From an uncultured Alistipes sp. (GTDB lineage: Bacteria; Bacteroidota; Bacteroidia; Bacteroidales; Rikenellaceae), in contig CANQGQ010000002.1 of NCBI GenBank assembly GCA_947623305.1, positions 62,001-126,000 on the forward strand: DNA of 64,000 nt, given 5' to 3'. Position numbers and translations under genes: made by a program. The number at the start of each line of letters is the position of its first letter. Positions within the stretch are counted from its first letter, which is position 1. The notes beneath the pieces are model-generated. The model was not told the origin of the DNA, ran no database searches, and saw nothing but the letters and a program-made list of their open reading frames with translations. Below are positions 61,332 to 64,000 of the stretch, in pieces.

Positions 61332-64000
61332 ATGCAAAGCAAAGGTTTCATTAAACTCATCGCGGCGCTGCTGGCGATCGCGTGCGTTTATCAATTCTCG
61401 TTTACGTTCAAGACACGGAGCGTAGAGAAGAAAGCGGTGCGGTATGCCGCGCAGTTCCCTGCCGAACAGCAGGCTGCTGCGGAACAGCACTACCTCGATT
61501 CGGTGCAGAACCTGCCGGTCTATAACCTCGGGTTCCGCACGTTCACGTACAAGGATTGCAAGAGCAACGAATTGAATCTGGGTCTGGACCTCAAGGGCGG
61601 TATGAACGTCATGATGGAGGTGCAGGTCGACGGCGTAATCAAGGCATTGGCCGGCGACAGTCAGAACGATCCTGCATTCATCGCCGCGATCGACGAGGCG
61701 AATCGGGCGCTCAAGGAGGGTTCGTCGAAAGATTATGTCGATGTGTTTGTCGAGACCTATCGGCAGGTTTCCGACAATCGTCCGTTGGCTGCCATTTTCG
61801 TCAGCCCCGACCGCAGCGATATTACGCTCGAAAGCTCCGACAACGATGTCGCCAAAGTATTGAAAGCCGATGTCGAAAAGGCGATCGACGCTTCGTTCAA
61901 TGTGTTGCGAAGCCGTATCGACAACTTCGGCGTCATGCAGCCGAATATCATGCGTCTGCCCAATTCGCACCGCATTCTGGTCGAGTTGCCGGGCGTGAAG
62001 GAACCGCAGCGTGTGCGCGATCTGTTGCAGCGGACGGCGCAGTTGGAGTTCTGGTTGACCTACGACGCCAACGAACTTTGGCGGCCGCTCCAAGAGGCCG
62101 ATGCCTTGCTGGGGCGCGAAGCGAACGCTTCGACCGAAGCATCCGAAACGGTTGCCGAAGCAACCGAGCCGGTCGCTCAAACCGATTCGGTCGCTGCTTC
62201 CGGTTTGCTCTCGGAGATCGCATCCGATGAAGCGGCCGAACCCGCCCATACGGGTCGTTTCGATCGGGCACGCAATCCGCTCTTCGCTTTGCTCGACCCC
62301 AGTTTCGCCGGCGGTGCAGTCATGGGTGCCGTTTACAAATCCGACATGGCAGCCGTGAACGAATATCTGTCGCGGCCCGACATCAAACAGTTGTTCCCCG
62401 CCGATGTCCGCTTCATGTGGAGCGTCAAGGGCGACGACAAGATCGACGGACGTTACTACCTCTATGCCATCAAGGCGCAGGGCGGCAAGGCGCCGCTCGA
62501 CGGTTCGGTCGTAACCGAAGCCTCGGAACAGTACCAGCAGCATGGTGCTACGGCTGAGGTCTCGATGGCGATGAATTCCGAGGGAGCGCAGCGCTGGGCC
62601 CGTCTGACGGGCGAGAACATCGGCAAATGCGTCGCTATCGTCTTGGACGGTGCCGTCTATTCGGCTCCGGTCGTCCGGACGAAGATCGACAAGGGCATTT
62701 CGTCGATTTCGGGCGACTTCACCATCCAGGAGGCCAAGGACTTGGCCAACGTGCTGGAATCCGGTAAGGTGCCGGCTCCCGCGAAAATCATCCAGGATAC
62801 CGTGGTCGGCCCGTCGTTGGGACAGGAATCCATCAATGCAGGTCTATTGTCGTTCGTCATCGCGTTCATCCTCGTACTGCTGTACATGGGCCTGTTCTAC
62901 AAAACGGCCGGTTGGATGTCCGACATTGCCTTGTTGACCAACGTCTTCCTGTTGATGGGCATTCTCGTCTCGTTCGGTGCCGTGCTGACCCTGCCGGGTA
63001 TCGCCGGTATCGTCCTGACGATGGGTATGGCGGTCGATGCCAACGTGATTATCTACGAACGTATCAAGGAGGAGCTGCGCGGCGGCAAGGGCTTGTCGCT
63101 GGCAATCAAGGACGGTTTCTCGAAGGCCTATTCGGCCATCATCGACGGTAACTTGACGACCATCATCACCGGTATCGTCTTGATGATCTTCGGTAACGGC
63201 CCCGTGCGCGGTTTCGCTACGACGTTGATCATCGGTATCATTACTTCGTTCTTCAGCGCCGTGTTCATCACGCGTCTGTTGATTGATTGGGTCGCTGCGA
63301 AGTGGGGTACCATCTCGTTCTCGCGCAAGTGGTCGGAGGGATTCCTCAATCATACGCATGTCGATTTCTTGAGCAAGCGTAAAATCTCCTATATCGTCGC
63401 TGCTGCAGTGATCGTCGTATCGTGCATCTCGTTCGCCGTGCAGGGGTTGAATCTCGGTGCGGAGTTCACGGGCGGTCGTGCCTACGTCATTCGCTTCGAC
63501 AAGCCGGTTTTGGCCGAGGATGTGCGTGCCAGCCTGCAAGGGGTCTTCAGCGAGGTGGTGGATGCCGATGCTTCGAAGACCAGCTACGAGGTGAAACAGT
63601 ATGGCAACGAACGTCAGATGCGGATCGTTACGCAGTACAAGTACGACGATACGTCGGATACTGCGACGGCCGAAGTCGAACAGCTTCTCTACGAGGCTTT
63701 GAAACCGCTCTATTCGTACGATATTACTTTCGAGAACTTCAGCAATACGCAGAACGACGAGAACGGTATCCTCACCGCCGATAAAATCGGTCCGTCGATC
63801 GCGAGCGACATGACGTGGAATGCCGTCTATTCGGTACTCTTCTCGTTGATCGCTATCGGTCTGTACATTACGTTCCGGTTCAAACGCTGGCAGTGGGCTT
63901 CGGGCGCCACGATGGCCTTGGCTATCAATGCGCTCTTCATCATCGGCATCTTCTCGTTGTTCTACAAGATCATGCCTTTCAACTTGGAGGTGAACCAGGC
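61332..64000 (+). CDS. secDF: Protein translocase subunit SecDF (fused SecD-SecF), 3' end outside window
   Basis: SecDF uses the proton motive force to pull proteins through the Sec channel. The visible 889 codons contain the SecD half: LNLGLDLKGGMNVMMEV (D1 motif), a periplasmic P1 domain with an unusual Ala/Glu/Thr-rich insertion at about residues 255-315 (SETVAEATEPVAQTDSVAAS), AMAMNSEGAQRW-like P1 base, and GIAGIVLTMGMAVDANVIIYERIKEEL (D4/D5). The SecF half starts near residue 670 with SKRKISYIV and LNLGAEFTGGRAYVIRF (F1). The frame runs off the window edge without a stop. The ATG at 61332 follows AAAA and has the promoter repeat about 160 bp upstream. Confidence 0.96.
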   Translation, partial: MQSKGFIKLIAALLAIACVYQFSFTFKTRSVEKKAVRYAAQFPAEQQAAAEQHYLDSVQNLPVYNLGFRTFTYKDCKSNELNLGLDLKGGMNVMMEVQVDGVIKALAGDSQNDPAFIAAIDEANRALKEGSSKDYVDVFVETYRQVSDNRPLAAIFVSPDRSDITLESSDNDVAKVLKADVEKAIDASFNVLRSRIDNFGVMQPNIMRLPNSHRILVELPGVKEPQRVRDLLQRTAQLEFWLTYDANELWRPLQEADALLGREANASTEASETVAEATEPVAQTDSVAASGLLSEIASDEAAEPAHTGRFDRARNPLFALLDPSFAGGAVMGAVYKSDMAAVNEYLSRPDIKQLFPADVRFMWSVKGDDKIDGRYYLYAIKAQGGKAPLDGSVVTEASEQYQQHGATAEVSMAMNSEGAQRWARLTGENIGKCVAIVLDGAVYSAPVVRTKIDKGISSISGDFTIQEAKDLANVLESGKVPAPAKIIQDTVVGPSLGQESINAGLLSFVIAFILVLLYMGLFYKTAGWMSDIALLTNVFLLMGILVSFGAVLTLPGIAGIVLTMGMAVDANVIIYERIKEELRGGKGLSLAIKDGFSKAYSAIIDGNLTTIITGIVLMIFGNGPVRGFATTLIIGIITSFFSAVFITRLLIDWVAAKWGTISFSRKWSEGFLNHTHVDFLSKRKISYIVAAAVIVVSCISFAVQGLNLGAEFTGGRAYVIRFDKPVLAEDVRASLQGVFSEVVDADASKTSYEVKQYGNERQMRIVTQYKYDDTSDTATAEVEQLLYEALKPLYSYDITFENFSNTQNDENGILTADKIGPSIASDMTWNAVYSVLFSLIAIGLYITFRFKRWQWASGATMALAINALFIIGIFSLFYKIMPFNLEVNQ

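Overview
The window looks like chromosomal DNA of a Bacteroidota (Bacteroidales) bacterium. The base composition is GC-rich for that order, and the gene set fits a Rikenellaceae/Alistipes-like gut anaerobe. That placement is an inference. The evidence is: many start sites preceded by the Bacteroidota promoter (TTTG, about 19-21 nt, then TAnnTTTG); a SecD-SecF fusion; Bacteroidota-restricted families (DUF5606, DUF5689); lipoproteins with short Bacteroidota-type lipoboxes; TonB-type outer-membrane proteins; and a pyruvate:ferredoxin oxidoreductase typical of anaerobes. No prophage, integrase, transposase or CRISPR array was seen. Most of the window is housekeeping.

Layout. 0-8 kb: MBL-fold hydrolase, SDR, tatAC (minus), ispE, then the dTDP-rhamnose cluster rmlA-C-D-B (minus). 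8-9.4 kb: small stress/membrane genes (disordered protein, TspO, PepSY-like). 9.6-13 kb: a two-gene unit, a TonB receptor coupled to an exported nucleoside-hydrolase/FmdE fusion. 13-20.5 kb (minus): rsmA, a META lipoprotein, then a tight run lptB-aroA-aroC-prmC-recX-M23. 20.5-30 kb: recQ, a small membrane protein, a pair of M16 peptidase genes, nifJ. 30-38 kb: DUF5606, mscS, a probable 6S RNA, two tandem DUF5689 lipoproteins, obgE, a large outer-membrane beta-barrel protein, pepD. 38-46.6 kb: ispF, a DPP-III-like lipoprotein, a PH-domain protein, ispD, an M23 lipoprotein, lpxK, a purine nucleoside phosphorylase, ssb. 46.7-54 kb (minus): dCMP deaminase, secA, SRP RNA, methyltransferase, CvfB, cdaA, OmpH. 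54.6-64 kb: ruvA, two coupled FKBP-like lipoproteins, a small HTH gene, dnaK, a membrane protein and secDF (cut by the window end).

Functional links: ispE, ispF and ispD are three scattered genes of the MEP isoprenoid pathway. tatAC, secA, secDF and the SRP RNA cover protein export. lptB and lpxK serve LPS, rml genes supply the O-antigen or glycan sugar donor, and aroA-aroC make chorismate.

Intergenic regions hold more structure than usual. A dispersed palindromic repeat family has seven copies. A 73-77 bp repeat carries ready-made Bacteroidota promoters in front of secDF and tatA. There is an exact octamer tandem array of 10.5 copies, and several transcripts look nearly leaderless. The strongest candidates for undescribed biology are the FKBP-like lipoprotein with a 77-residue Tyr/Gly/Asn- and Thr-rich insertion exactly in the AYG-IPP loop (55929-57464) and the TonB receptor plus exported IUNH-FmdE fusion (9605-12969).
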